Shown here: piece by piece, positions 21,445 to 32,092 of the stretch
Layout of the letters: the number at the start of each line of letters is the position of its first letter
Numbering within the stretch: the stretch's first letter is position 1
Assembly (NCBI RefSeq): GCF_003672135.1
Contig: NC_039517.1
Coordinates: 10,936,601-11,000,600 of the forward strand
Length of the DNA: 64,000 nucleotides
Direction of reading: 5' to 3'
Source of the DNA: Ooceraea biroi
Taxonomy: Eukaryota > Arthropoda > Insecta > Hymenoptera > Formicidae
The notes under the pieces: model-generated
The model's database searches: none
Seen by the model: the letters and a program-made list of their open reading frames with translations, nothing else
What the model was told of the DNA's origin: nothing
Translations under genes and position numbers: made by a program

Positions 21445-24400
21445 ATGGAGAAACTCTCTCAAATAGAACAGGACATTATGGCACAATCATCGCGTGTGTC
21501 AACTTTGGGTGAATATTTCGCATGAACGCAACAGTGCGATGACTTTATCGAGCAATTAGAAGAACGCAGTCGCGCCAAGCAGCCGCGACTCTCTATCGGA
21601 AACAAACAGTCCTTAGTGGCCCGAATCGCGCGGCTCGAGGGACTGAAGAAGCGATTAGAAAGACGCTTTATCCATATTGGTGGCGAGTATGCAGGGTGGA
21701 ATAACAGTGTCGAAGGACTCTCTTGGCGAGAGATAGAGACCGCGTTCGAAAGCCACATTTTAACCGGTGCTGTAATTAATTCCGGCTATATCGAACCGCG
21801 GCGATTCTTGGAAGGCGCTATCATCATCGTGCTCGATCATGTGCAAAAGTTATTGAATGAACATGAAAGTGTGAAAGTGAATACTATGTTCAATGGCGAG
21901 TTTGTGGCGGATGAAAAGGCCGCCAATAAAAGTATTAATACGCGAAACCGCGCACTCTTTCGTACGTCCAATCTGAAAGAGTGGTTTGCACGATACGTGA
22001 TCGAGCCCACCCTAGCGTCTCTAGAAGAATTTCAGGAGCGCGACAGTAGATGGGCGTTGTCGCGTATACTGGACTTGACGGTTAACATTAACAAATATAA
22101 CCCTATGTGCGCGAGATGTCACGTCAAAGTACCGAAAGAAATTATGATGAAGAGAGCAGTGGTAAACGTGCAAAGTAACGATATCGCATGTTTTGCATGG
22201 TCAGTGGTCGCCACTCTGTATTCGACAGAAAGACACGTAGAACGGCAATCATCGTACCCCCATTATACCACAGTACTAAATCTCCAAGGCATAGAATTTC
22301 CCATGACATTGAAGCAAATCAGCAAGTTTGAAGAGCTCCACAATGTCTCAATCAACATATACAATATGAAAGAATGAAGGAAACAAAAAAGGAAAAAGAA
22401 GGACCATTAAGTATCATTCCACTGCGTATCACCGATGATAAGGTCAGGCACATCAATCTATTGTACGTACCACAGGCAATGGCTTGAGATACTTCATATG
22501 GATCAAGAACCTGTCCCGTTGGCACCTAACTTAGCAGCAACAAACGAAAAAAATTAATTTGCGATCGGTAAGTACGTTGTATTATAATAAATACTCTCTT
22601 TCTTGACCAGAATTAATAGATCTTTTCATTCTTGCAGATGCCTGCACTACTTTTCCTCAAACGAGAGATTAGAGGCCCACTCCATGGACTGCACAAAAAT
22701 CAACGATTGCGCCATCGTTTTACCAAACGAGGACAACAAGTGGCTGCATTTCAACAACCACAGCAGGAAGGAGCGGATACCGTTCGTCGTATATGCCGAC
22801 TTGGAGTGTGCATTGGAGAAGAGAGAAACGGAAAAATCCGGCACATACTCATATCACCATCACAAGGTATATAGTGCTGCGTACTACGTGCGGTGTTTAT
22901 ATGACAACTCATTATCCGCGTATCGATATCGTCGCGGCACCGACTGTATAGCGTGGTTTGTCGAAGAACTGAAAGCTCTAGCGTTGCGCGTAAAAGCAAT
23001 TCTAACCGCTAATATGCCCATGGAAAATCTAACGAGAGAACCGGCAGTAGTATACCATAGCGCGACGCACTGTCATATCTGCGAAAAGCCATTCGCGCAA
23101 GACGAGACACGAGTTATCAATCGAGGATTTCGACTTATTGACACGAAAAGGCGTCTTCCCGTACGAGTATGTGGATTGCGTCAAAAAGTTGCAAGATACC
23201 CGCTTACCACCGCGAGAGTCATTCTACAGTTCTTTAACGAGTGACACGATATCCGAGAGCGATTACGCGCACGCCGAGAAAATCTGGCAGCGGTTCGCCA
23301 TTCAAACGTTAGGCAAATACAGCGACCTATATTTGAAAACTGACGTGTTGTTATTGGCCGACATTTTTGAAAATTTTTGCAACAGGTATCAAAAGTTATG
23401 GTCTCGATGCGGCATATTACTATACGCTACCGGGCTTCACGTAGGACGCGATGCTCAAGCATACGCGTATAAATTTCGAACTACTCACCGATATCGATAT
23501 GGTTATGTTCATAGAACGTGGCATACGCGGCGGCCTAAGTCAGTGTTCAAACAGGTACGCGCGTGCCAACAATAAATACATGGAGTCGCACGATCCATCG
23601 AAATCATCGTCGTATTTGATGTACTTTGACGTTAATAATTTATACGGTTGGGCAATGTGTCAACCTCTGCCCTGTGCAAATTTTCAATGGGTCAACGACG
23701 TCTCGGACTTCGACGTGAGCGCTATCGCTCCTGATTCGTTCACCGGTTACATTCTCGAGGTCGATCTCGAATATCCGCAGCATCTGCACGATGCGCACAC
23801 TGACCTACCATTCTGTCCGACGCGCGATAAGCCGCCGGGCAAGCGGCAGGACAAGTTGCTTGCAACTTTGTTTGATAAAAAAACGTTATGTTATACACTA
23901 CCGCAACCTGCAGTGTACGCGTCACGGTCTGCGGATAACAAAAATTCATCGCATATTACAATTCGCACAATCCGCATGGCTTCGTAAGTACATTGAACTC
24001 AATACACAATTTCGAATGTGCGCGACCAACGATTGCGAAAAAAATTTGTACAAATTGATAAACAACGCGGTATTTGGAAAAACTATGGAAAATGTACGCA
24101 ATCATGTGGATGTAAAGCTTGTAACGAAATGGGATGAAGGTATGGTGTTGGAAGCACTGATCGCTAAACCAAATTTCCATAGCCGGAGCGTCTTTTCGGA
24201 AAATCTGGTCGCCATTGAAATGCGCTAACTCGAGGTGACATTCAACAAACCAATCTACGTGAGTATGTGCATACTCGACATATCCAAGACGTGTTTATAT
24301 CAATTTCATCACGAGTATATGGTACCTCTTTATCAGGACAAATGTAAGATCATGTACACAGATACCGATAGTTTAATTTACCATATCGAGTGCGACGACG

Positions 24401-24622
24401 TGTACGAGCAAATGAAACATGATAATGCGAGATTCGACACGAGCGATTACGAGGTCGATAATGCGTATGGTATTCTTCTCGCCAATAAGAAGATACCCGG
24501 CTTGATGAAGGACGAAAACAACGGCGCGATAATGACAGAGTTCGTCGGGCTTAGAGCGAAGATGTACGCTGTGAGTGATCGGTAAGAAAGACACCAAAAA
24601 AGCGAAAGGTGTCAAGAGTAAT
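21445..24622 (+). pseudogene. Polinton DNA polymerase B, copy A (main part)
   Basis: Maverick/Polinton protein-primed family B polymerase, which replicates the element. ATG at 21445; an early TGA at 21523. The N-terminal part (to about 22376) has RFIHIGGEYAGWNNSVEG and a Ser-protease-like or zinc-associated region of unknown role. Exon 2 after the intron at 22568-22637 starts RCLHYFSSNERLEAHSMDC. PFVVYADLEC marks the exonuclease start, followed by CHICEKPFAQDETRV. Then about 375 bp are deleted relative to copy C1. Polymerase motif A DVNNLYGWAM (about 23629-23658), motif B KNLYKLINNAVFGKTMEN and motif C YTDTDSLIY (24355-24381) are present. There are several frameshifts and one extra stop (24226). 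The C-terminus lies at 27366-27584. Confidence 0.85.
22568..22637 (+). other. Spliceosomal intron in polymerase copy A, 70 bp
   Basis: Donor GATCG|GTAAGTACG and acceptor CATTCTTGCAG|ATGCC. Copies C1 (46433-46518) and C2 (47635-47725) have an intron at the same codon. Joining the exons keeps the frame across Asp-Arg-Cys. Confidence 0.75.
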
Positions 24623-25434
24623 TAAAAAAAAAACCAAGTGGTAGTATCTTACCAATTACAAAGAGAATATATGTATATATTGTCTTGAAAATTTGTTATA
24701 CAACTACTTTCAAAAAACTATAAAACTTTGATTAAATAATATTTAATGCAAACTACTTGGCGCTGCTAGACCTCGACAGCGTCTAGCATCTCGTCTGCGC
24801 TCCTTACACGCCTACTAAATCTCAAGCCGTTTGTTTACATATCAAATTCATATAAAAAGAAGTTTAACAAATTTCACGCGTTTAATACTAAAGGCTAAAC
24901 TTAATACTAAATACTAAATTGCTAAATGCTAAACGCTGAAAGAGAGAAAGAGATTTTTTGTAATACTCGGTACCACTTGGTTTTTTTAAATAACATTAAC
25001 TGTAAGATGATAACATTTCTTATCATTATTATGCATAAATACCCATTGGAGTTGGCGCAATTCGTTCATATCATTAGTTTTGTAGAGTCCTTTTTTGAAA
25101 GAACTTCAGGCGCGTATACTTGGCGCTTTTTTTGTACCTTTTTTTAAAAAGGTAATTTTGTTGTGATTTCACACATTTTGTAGTGTGAAGTATGTTATTC
25201 TTTTTTATAATATATGAGGAGATGAAAGCCATAGTCCTGTCAGTCAAGGTTTTTAAAAGTATTAACTTACATGTTTATAAAATATAAAATTATATTAAGT
25301 ATATTTATGCACAGAAGTCAATATATACAAGAAAAAAGAGTTTACCCCGTCGTTTTTTATTTCGTTTAATAAATAAATATAAATATACATTCTGTAAAAA
25401 CAGTATCTGGAATTAGTTAATCAACGTCGTCGTT

Positions 25435-25680
25435 GTCGTCACCGACGTGGTCCTCTCACTCACGCCCTCTCAGTCTCTCATTCATTGGCTTTCTCGCTCT
25501 CTCATTTACTCGCTCTCTCGCCCTCTTGCTCTCTCACTCACTCGCTCTCTCATTCACTAGCTCTTTCGCTCTCTCATTCACTCTCTCTCTCTCTCTCTCT
25601 CTCTCGCTCTCTCACTCACTCGCCCTCTCGTTCTCTCACTCACTCACTCACTCGTTCTCTCGCAAATATATCTTTTCTCA
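25435..25680. repeat. CTCTCTCGC satellite (inverted copy of 15950-16180)
   Basis: Imperfect CTCTCACTCACTCGCCCTCT repeats. The open frames across it are compositional. Confidence 0.85.
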
Positions 25681-26139
25681 CTCCAACTTCTTGCATTACA
25701 TCGCGTCGTACACTTGTCGTACACCGACCGGCGGAGATGCTGTCCGTATATCCGTGTGACTTACACATGACGGTCGGGTCGATAAGTTAGAATTTTCTAA
25801 TATAGAGCCTCTACACATGATTGTTATGTGTGAGTCACACGGATATACAACAGCATCTCCGCCGGTCGGTATAAACGGAGCTGCTGCCATCTCGACGAAA
25901 AGAACGAACTGTACAAACGACGATGACGACGACGACGTTTCTTAAATGAAATTTTTCAATTTCAGATTTTGCATCGCCATATCTCCGCTCGTAGGGCACG
26001 TACAACGAGACACTACCGTGTCTCTTGATAAAATGGTGTGAGATACCCTATATTTTAAAATTGAGACCTGTATGTTCTAATATAATTGAGTGATGAGGAA
26101 GGTAAAAGAGGAAAGCGAAGTAATATAGCTTAACAAATT

Positions 26140-26430
26140 TTATTTTCACATTTTAATTATCGGAATAAATAACGTTTACTTTATCGTGTCAGTCAAATTT
26201 GTCTCGAAACAGAGATACAAGTTTTTCAGTTTGGTCAATTATAATCGGACACCCTATATATTATAATAAAAAGTGGACACCCAGTATATTATAATTAATC
26301 ATCGGAATAAATAAAGTTTAAATTATGGCGTCAAATTTTTCTAGAATCATAACTACAAGTTTTTCGAGTTGATCAATTAAAATCGAACACCCTATATATT
26401 ATAATCAAAAGTCGACACCCTGTATAATAA
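26140..26430. repeat. Two diverged 145-bp tandem units
   Basis: Each unit has ATCGGAATAAATAA, ACAAGTTTTTC(A/G)G, ACACCCTATATATTATAAT and a GT(G/C)GACACCC box. No coding sequence. Confidence 0.6.
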
Positions 26431-26494
26431 AAATACGATAGATTGAGATACCCTATATAGTAAAAATATTAAAATAAGACCTGTATTGTATAAA

Positions 26495-26656
26495 AAGGCC
26501 TGTGTCCACGATCCAAGAACTTTGTCAAAGTTCTAGTTCCGAGAAATGTGTAGCCAATGAACTTACAGTTTTTACATAAAAGCTGCATGTTGATTGGCTA
26601 CACATTTCTCGGACCTAGAACTTTGACCAAGAACTTGGATCGTGGACACAAGGCTT
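26495..26656. mobile_element. 162-bp palindromic MITE
   Basis: AAGGCCTGTGTCCACGATCC at the left and GGATCGTGGACACAAGGCTT at the right, with TTCTAGTTCCGAGAAATGTG inverted on the other side of a short loop. Confidence 0.75.
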
Positions 26657-27365
26657 AAGGATATACCAACAGCGTCTCCGCCGGTCGGTATTGTAGCGGT
26701 TCGGAGCGTCGTGACGGCCATCTGCCGGAATAATCGCGAATTGTGTCGCTAGGCGTTGCGTGGCAAATTTAACTTGTTTAAAGCTCCTGGTAACGGTCGT
26801 TATTGATAAAAAGTGAATTTTGTTAATTAAAAAATAATTGTCTTATCGGTTTCACGATTGCATTCTGTTCCCGGCTTTCGATCGCTTCAGACGTTCTGTT
26901 AATAACTTTGTAATGGTGCATTTTTATAAAATAATATTGTTCATTTGGCTTATTAAAGAATTTATTGTCAAGTTACGTTTGCATCTTGGTTTATTCCATT
27001 GCGAATTATATTTGTACGGACGCGCATTGGTGAAGATTTGCCATAGTATAAACGGAGCTGCTGCCATCTCGACGAAAAAGAACGAACTGTACAAACGACG
27101 ACGACGACGTTTCTTAAATGAAATTTTCCAATTTCAGACTTTGCATCGCCATATCTCCGCTCGTAGGGCACGTACAAGAAAAATAAAAACACTTATTATA
27201 TAATTCGACCTCAAGCTATCCATTGAGCCTACTTAGAAGTTGATCCGTTCAGCGGTTATTGAGATCTACTAAACTGAGTGTCTGCGAAAGCGTCGCTTCG
27301 CGTAAAAGAGTCATGGTGCGGTCTCGCTGCGCGTATACTTGGCGCGAGACACTACCGTGTCTCTT

Positions 27366-27584
27366 GATGTCGTATCGAAATCGATAACATTTGAAGACTA
27401 CACGCGGTGTCTGAAAAATCAAATGGAAATGACGCGACGCCAGTCATGCATAAGATCAAAGTTACATGAGGTGTACACTATGTCAGAGCCGAAAATTGCT
27501 TTAAGTCTGTACGACGATAAGCGTTATGTTGTGGCCGGTTCTACCGACACGTTACCATGGGGACATTACCGAATACCATTGTAA
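27366..27584 (+). pseudogene. Polinton polymerase B copy A, C-terminal end
   Basis: Continues the frame left at 24622: SKSITFEDYTRCLKNQMEM, then PKIALSLYDDKRYV and the terminal DTLPWGHYRIPL before TAA. Copy C1 has the matching end at 44066-43869 (DTLPWRHFQIPL). It runs toward the integrase gene, whose 3' end is 111 bp away on the other strand. Confidence 0.85.
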
Positions 27585-27695
27585 ATAGTGTAACATACGC
27601 GTTATATCTGTAATTAACGTAGATAGGAAATAAAGGTTTTGTATGGTTCCATATTTATAATAAAGATTTTGTATTACAATCATAATAAATATATT

Positions 27696-28418
27696 TTAAA
27701 CTACATTGTCCTTGTGTATCCATGAATTGTGCGAATCATCGAATCCCAGCCATTTCACGTAAACCTCGTCGTCACCTTTTCTGCGTAACACTTTTTCCAC
27801 GAGATATATGTCCGGATTAGCAACGCGATGCAATTCGTGTTCATAGAATCCTCCGGCGATTGGCTTGCAGCGCGAATCCTCGATGAGATAGGTCACGGGA
27901 TTAGTTTTCTGTACTTTGATGATTTTGAATACTTCGGTCATCCAGTTCAGCGTGTAGCCTTGGTCAAAGACCGTCTTGTACTTGCTGACGCGTACCGGGT
28001 CACCTACTGTGAATCTCGCCGGGGCTGCAATTTTCACGTTGCTATACACCGTGGCCAAGAGTTTATCCGCGATCTTAGGCGTTACATCGATGGGTCGCAT
28101 ACCAATCGTCCGATGTTTTCGCGCGTTGTACTTTGCGACGAGCTGCTATAGTTCGTCGATCCATCTATAGTTTCCATTGAGCGTAAACATTTTCCATATG
28201 TCGTTCTTTAGCGTGCGATTGAACCGTTCCACGACCGAGGTTTTCATGGGTGAATACATAGAATAGTGATTGATATCATGTTTCATCAGGAGCCGCTGTA
28301 CGTCAGCATTGTAGAATTCCTTTCCTCTGTCAGTATGCAAATTGTTTGGATATCTTCCATCCTTTCGAAATATCTTTGCAAACGACTCACAAGCCACACT
28401 ACCCAAGTGCCACACGCC
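27696..28418 (-). pseudogene. Polinton integrase, C-terminal part with chromodomain
   Basis: Retroviral-type (rve) integrase that inserts the element. The catalytic core contains NLHTDRGKEFYNADVQ (second Asp) and TSVVERFNRTLKND (Glu). One nonsense codon (28146-28148) follows YRWIDEL. Downstream are the basic SH3-like region (FTVGDPVRVSKYK) and a C-terminal chromodomain (YLVEKVLRRKGDDEVYVKWL, then NSWIHKDNVV). A chromodomain at this end is a known feature of Polinton integrases. The N-terminal half with the first Asp is at 29969-30293, separated by a foldback insertion. Confidence 0.88.
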
Positions 28419-29968
28419 GATTTTGATAAGCTTTGAATATGTTGTTGTCTAGGTCAAAATATGAGACACGTATTTTTTTATACCGGCCCATGTCTCTATT
28501 AAGGGGGTGAAACACCCCCTTGAAAAAAAATCGGTTTTCATATTTCTTAGCGAATACCGTGGAAACAATAAAAAATATAAAAAAAAGTTTCAAGTAAAAG
28601 TTTTATGGCTTCTAATGTTCTTTATAACAGTGCAATTAGATTTTTCGCAAATGTCATATTTTTCGAAATCCCTCCCCCCCTCAATTTTTGAAAATTTTTT
28701 AATTTATCTTTCAACAAAACTTAAAGCATATTTAATGTCAAATTCAACCATACATGATAAAATCATATTCTGAAAACGCATTTTTCAAAAAAAAGCTAAA
28801 AGTACCTCTATATCGCTATATACGCGCAAATACGGATGGGGCGCGTATATAGCGATATAGAGGTACTTTTAGCTTTTTTTTTTAAAAATGCGTTTTCAGA
28901 ATATGACTTTATCATATATGGTTGAATTTGACATTAAATATGCTTTAAGAGGATCCTGGGCATCTATCACGTAACTTTTCCCCTAGGATGGAAAATGAAA
29001 AATGAAAATTTCTTGCATCTCAGCAGCAAATTTCATAACGTAAAAGTTCACGCGAAATTTTAATTTTTCATTTTCCATCCTAGAGGAAAAGTTACGTGAT
29101 AGATGCCCTGGAGTGGCTAGGAAATCGGTGATTCTAGGGATACGCTATACTCTTTATTGATTGTGCAGAATAAAAAATCATTTCCACAAATAAAGTATAT
29201 ATGATAATGTATACGGATCTGTTTGAGTTTATATTAAAAACGGGGAAAAATTCGACAATTACAGTTTTGTTATCAACATGTTGCCTAACTTTTGCTTAAT
29301 ATAAAAGTTTAACACTTTGTACATACAAAATGGGGACACACCCGGCTGGAGACAGAATAAAAGAAAATGAAAATGCTTTTAGAAGTGAATTTAGAAGCGT
29401 AGTATAAAGAAATAGCGTTTCCCTAGGATCACCCAAATTTTATACATATGAAATCGTTACCAAGGGTAAAAGAAAGCACAAGATTAGGTCCTTGAATGGC
29501 GCAAAAGGATTTCTTTCATCGTGCAAAAGGATTTTTCATTCTGCGTAATCATTGAAGATTTATTAAAAAAACCTATTCATTCCGTCAGTAATACAGACGG
29601 CGCAAAGGAGTTCACTAGCCACTCCAGGATCCCCTTAAGGTTTGTTGAAAGATAAATTTAAAAATTTTCAAACATTGAGGGGGGGAGGGATTTCGAAAAA
29701 TATGAAATTTTCGAAAAATCTAATTGCACTATTATAAAGTACATTAGAAGCCATAAAACTTTTACTTGAAACTTTTTTAATATTTTTTATTGTTTCCACG
29801 GTATTCGCTAAGAAATATGAAAACCGATTTTTTTCAAGAGGGTGTTTCGTCCCCTTAATAGCGATACAGGCCCGTATACAAAAATACTTGTCTCATATTT
29901 TGACCTAGACAACAACATATTCAAAGCTTTTCAAAATCGGCGTGTGGCACTTGGGTAGTGTTGCTTGT
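28389..29968. mobile_element. Foldback element inserted in the integrase gene
   Basis: The outer inverted repeats ACACTACCCAAGTGCCACAC and its complement (29942-29961), plus about 440-bp arms, meet at a centre near 28835. The arms include AAGCTTTGAATATGTTGTTG and CTAAAAGTACCTCTATATCG. The right arm is split by a TTAA-flanked MITE (28949-29634). No TSD was resolved. Confidence 0.75.
28949..29634. mobile_element. TTAA-flanked non-autonomous element, 686 bp
   Basis: TTAA stands on both sides (28945-28948 and 29635-29638). The ends GAGGATCCTGG and CCAGGATCCCC are inverted. The unsplit left arm of the host foldback shows a single TTAA (28721-28724, in inverse), giving the empty site. TTAA targets suggest piggyBac-like transposition. 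An inner hairpin pairs GCATCTATCACGTAAC (about 28960) with GTTACGTGATAGATGC (29090). Confidence 0.8.
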
Positions 29969-30293
29969 CAGCTGTCTCGCTTCCGCATTTACTCTTGAGC
30001 GGTACGGCCCATGCATACTTGCTCAACACGTCGATAATAGTGAGTATGTAATTGTAGTCTCTGTTGAAACGTGAGTACGGATGCATCTCCACTACATCAG
30101 CTTGCCACAGGTCATCGTATCCGCGGACTATGACGCGCCTTCGTGGAAAACTTCTTCTCGCCGGAGCATGCAGTTCCTCGACGAGTCGCCGTTTTTCGGA
30201 ACTGACAGTTTTTTTACGTCCATCGGATTTTGACGATCCCATGTTTTTGGCTATACATTCATCGACTGTTAGACGTGTAATTATATGTCTCAC
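29969..30293 (-). pseudogene. Polinton integrase, N-terminal part of catalytic core
   Basis: Minus-strand frame with WQADVVEMHPYSRFNRDYNY, giving the first catalytic Asp of the DDE triad, then YILTIIDVLSKYAWAVPLKS. The frame runs into the foldback at 29968 and would continue at 28418. Upstream residues are basic (SSEKRRLVEELHAPARR). The start is not certain. Confidence 0.8.
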
Positions 30294-30302
30294 ACTGTTT
30301 TA

Positions 30303-30545
30303 AACGTCCCTGACTCGTTCGGTGCCGTTCCAGACCCGTTTCTGAGCCGCTCAGCGCCGGTCCGGATCCGTTTGGTGCCGTTTTTACCCCGTTCATCGCT
30401 GTTCTTGTCCCGTTCGGCGCCGTTCTTGCCCCGTTTGACACCGTTCTGGATCCATTCGGCGCCGTTCTTGCCCCGTTCTTGATCCGTTTTTGCTCCGTTC
30501 AGTGCCGTTCCAGTCCCGTTCGTTAGCCGTTCGTTGCCGTTTCTG
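30303..30545. repeat. CCGTTC-rich tandem repeat between Polinton genes
   Basis: Irregular units of 10-15 bp such as TTCGGCGCCGTTCTTGCCCC. It separates the integrase from the 507-aa gene and overlaps the latter's last codons. Polinton region C has a comparable array of a related motif at 43480-43680. Confidence 0.7.
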
Positions 30546-32046
30546 ACGCAGCGGTAGTCGACAGTAGTAGTCGAAGCTCCTTTATTGCAACCCATAACGC
30601 TTGAGTGTCCTTCTCGAACGCAATACTCAGCTTCCTCTCAACTTCTGCATGTTGATTCCGCAACATTTTAACGTACTGTTCCACGTATAGCTTGTTAACA
30701 GCGTTGGAATCGGCCTCGGGCTGCACTACACGACGAATTTTGCGCGACTGTGCGTCAAAATCAGCAGCGTGGCAACACAATGTGTTTTCACGTACGTAGT
30801 TTCTCACTACACCACTGAACTGATAATACGGATTGTTCATCGGTGCCTTCCTTCTTTCTAGTAATACACCAAACTTATTGATTGGCATGTTGGTACACAC
30901 GATCGACTGATTCGTTTTGTTGATGTACTGTTTAATTAAAATGAGACCTGCTCCGCGAAGTTCTTCGATAATCGACAGAATCTCATTATCGTGGATGTTA
31001 TTTCCCGCTTGGCGCGAAGCTTCGAGTAATCGCAGACGATCCACCAGTTCGTTGGGATCGTTCCAGTGCACGTAATCGATTACATTGTCGTTTAGTGTCA
31101 CATCGCAAGGTAATCCTCTTCCAGATCGCTTCTTAGGTACGATTGGCAGTAACGGTGCGATTACGCGGTTGTACTTGTATCCCTTGTTGCTCTTTACTTG
31201 ACCATGCGCGATGTGTTTGCGTCTATGCGTATTCGTCGTCAGCAACATGCTCTTGTACGTTTGCATATCATTAGCTGTGTACATGGCTTTGTTAGAACGT
31301 TTCATGAAAATTAGTTCGTAAAAACCGGGTATACCGATGTATCGTACGCCGTCGACAAATATGTTATCACGGGTGTCCACGTCGAATCGTTTATTACCGA
31401 ACATCATTTCATCCTGACCGAGATAAACGCTGTACACGTCATCTATGCCGCTCTCTCGATCACCGCTCAGGACAGGGCTTATGTATTTTTGTCCTAGCGG
31501 ACCTAACTGACTGTGCAGCATCTCTCGACCCTCCTGTGTTTGCAGCGTGCAATGAACGGAAGTTCGTAGTGATTCGTTCGTGGTTTCGAAATCTTTATCA
31601 GAAGAGATTTCGATCGTGGACCGTTCAAACGGTTTCCCACGTATCGGCGCTACTTCAATCGGGGTAGAGGTTGTCATGTTCAATGGAACTTGTTTTCGCT
31701 TGGGCGGTGACGTTCTCGGTGATGCGCTCAACGAGAGTTTCCTCTTATTATGTACCACATTAATCTCTCTCTGTGGGAATAATGTTTCACTCTCAGTGTC
31801 ATTGGTATTCCTCATCGACTCGTCTGTCTGTATGAGCGGGCTAGATGTATCGTCCGTGGTATTATCGACAAGCTTCTGCAGAGGCTCGATGATCGGTCTA
31901 AAGTGTCTCTCCAACGCGGCATCTTCCACCATCTTGCCAGTCTTTAGAGCGCGATGCTTCTTGCGGATCGAATCACTGGTTTTTGCAATTTCCTTCACCA
32001 TCTTCTCGCGCGCTTGAATATCTGTATCGTCAGTGAACGTCGCCAT
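30523..32046 (-). CDS. Polinton-associated 507-aa protein, intact
   Basis: ATG at 32044-32046 (MATFTDDTD) to stop at 30523, with no break, in a decayed neighbourhood. N-terminal half: a helical start, then a low-complexity basic stretch (NKRKLSLSASPRTSPPKRKQ) that could be a nuclear signal. Middle (about residues 205-330): YSVYLGQDEMMFGNKRFDVD and YIGIPGFYELIFMKRSN, a conserved block that I recall from uncharacterised insect proteins linked to Maverick elements (DUF8207-like, by memory). The C-terminus is a coiled-coil-like helix. Function unknown. It lies just 3' of the ATPase gene, same strand, 46 bp apart. Confidence 0.7.
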   Translation of the reverse strand: MATFTDDTDIQAREKMVKEIAKTSDSIRKKHRALKTGKMVEDAALERHFRPIIEPLQKLVDNTTDDTSSPLIQTDESMRNTNDTESETLFPQREINVVHNKRKLSLSASPRTSPPKRKQVPLNMTTSTPIEVAPIRGKPFERSTIEISSDKDFETTNESLRTSVHCTLQTQEGREMLHSQLGPLGQKYISPVLSGDRESGIDDVYSVYLGQDEMMFGNKRFDVDTRDNIFVDGVRYIGIPGFYELIFMKRSNKAMYTANDMQTYKSMLLTTNTHRRKHIAHGQVKSNKGYKYNRVIAPLLPIVPKKRSGRGLPCDVTLNDNVIDYVHWNDPNELVDRLRLLEASRQAGNNIHDNEILSIIEELRGAGLILIKQYINKTNQSIVCTNMPINKFGVLLERRKAPMNNPYYQFSGVVRNYVRENTLCCHAADFDAQSRKIRRVVQPEADSNAVNKLYVEQYVKMLRNQHAEVERKLSIAFEKDTQALWVAIKELRLLLSTTAASETATNG

Positions 32047-32092
32047 GTTATAACGGGGAATAAACAATTACAGACGTTTCACCGAACACGTA

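Larger units (their letters stand above)
24623..27365. mobile_element. Composite insertion splitting polymerase copy A
   Basis: Polymerase coding stops at AGTAAT (24622) and resumes exactly at GTCGTATCG (27366), so 2743 bp were added. The left edge carries a palindromic piece, AAAACCAAGTGGTA to TACCACTTGGTTTT (24624-24990). The rest is the inverted counterpart of 15065-16680, ending in the hairpin GAGACACTACCGTGTCTC. A block with GGAGCTGCTGCCATCTCGAC occurs twice (25876 and 27055). No TSD was resolved, and it may represent more than one event. Confidence 0.6.

Noticed and set aside
30290..30595. 101-codon minus ORF rich in Asn, Gly, Lys and Arg
   Set aside because: It is the CCGTTC tandem array read through; out of frame with the 507-aa gene it overlaps.
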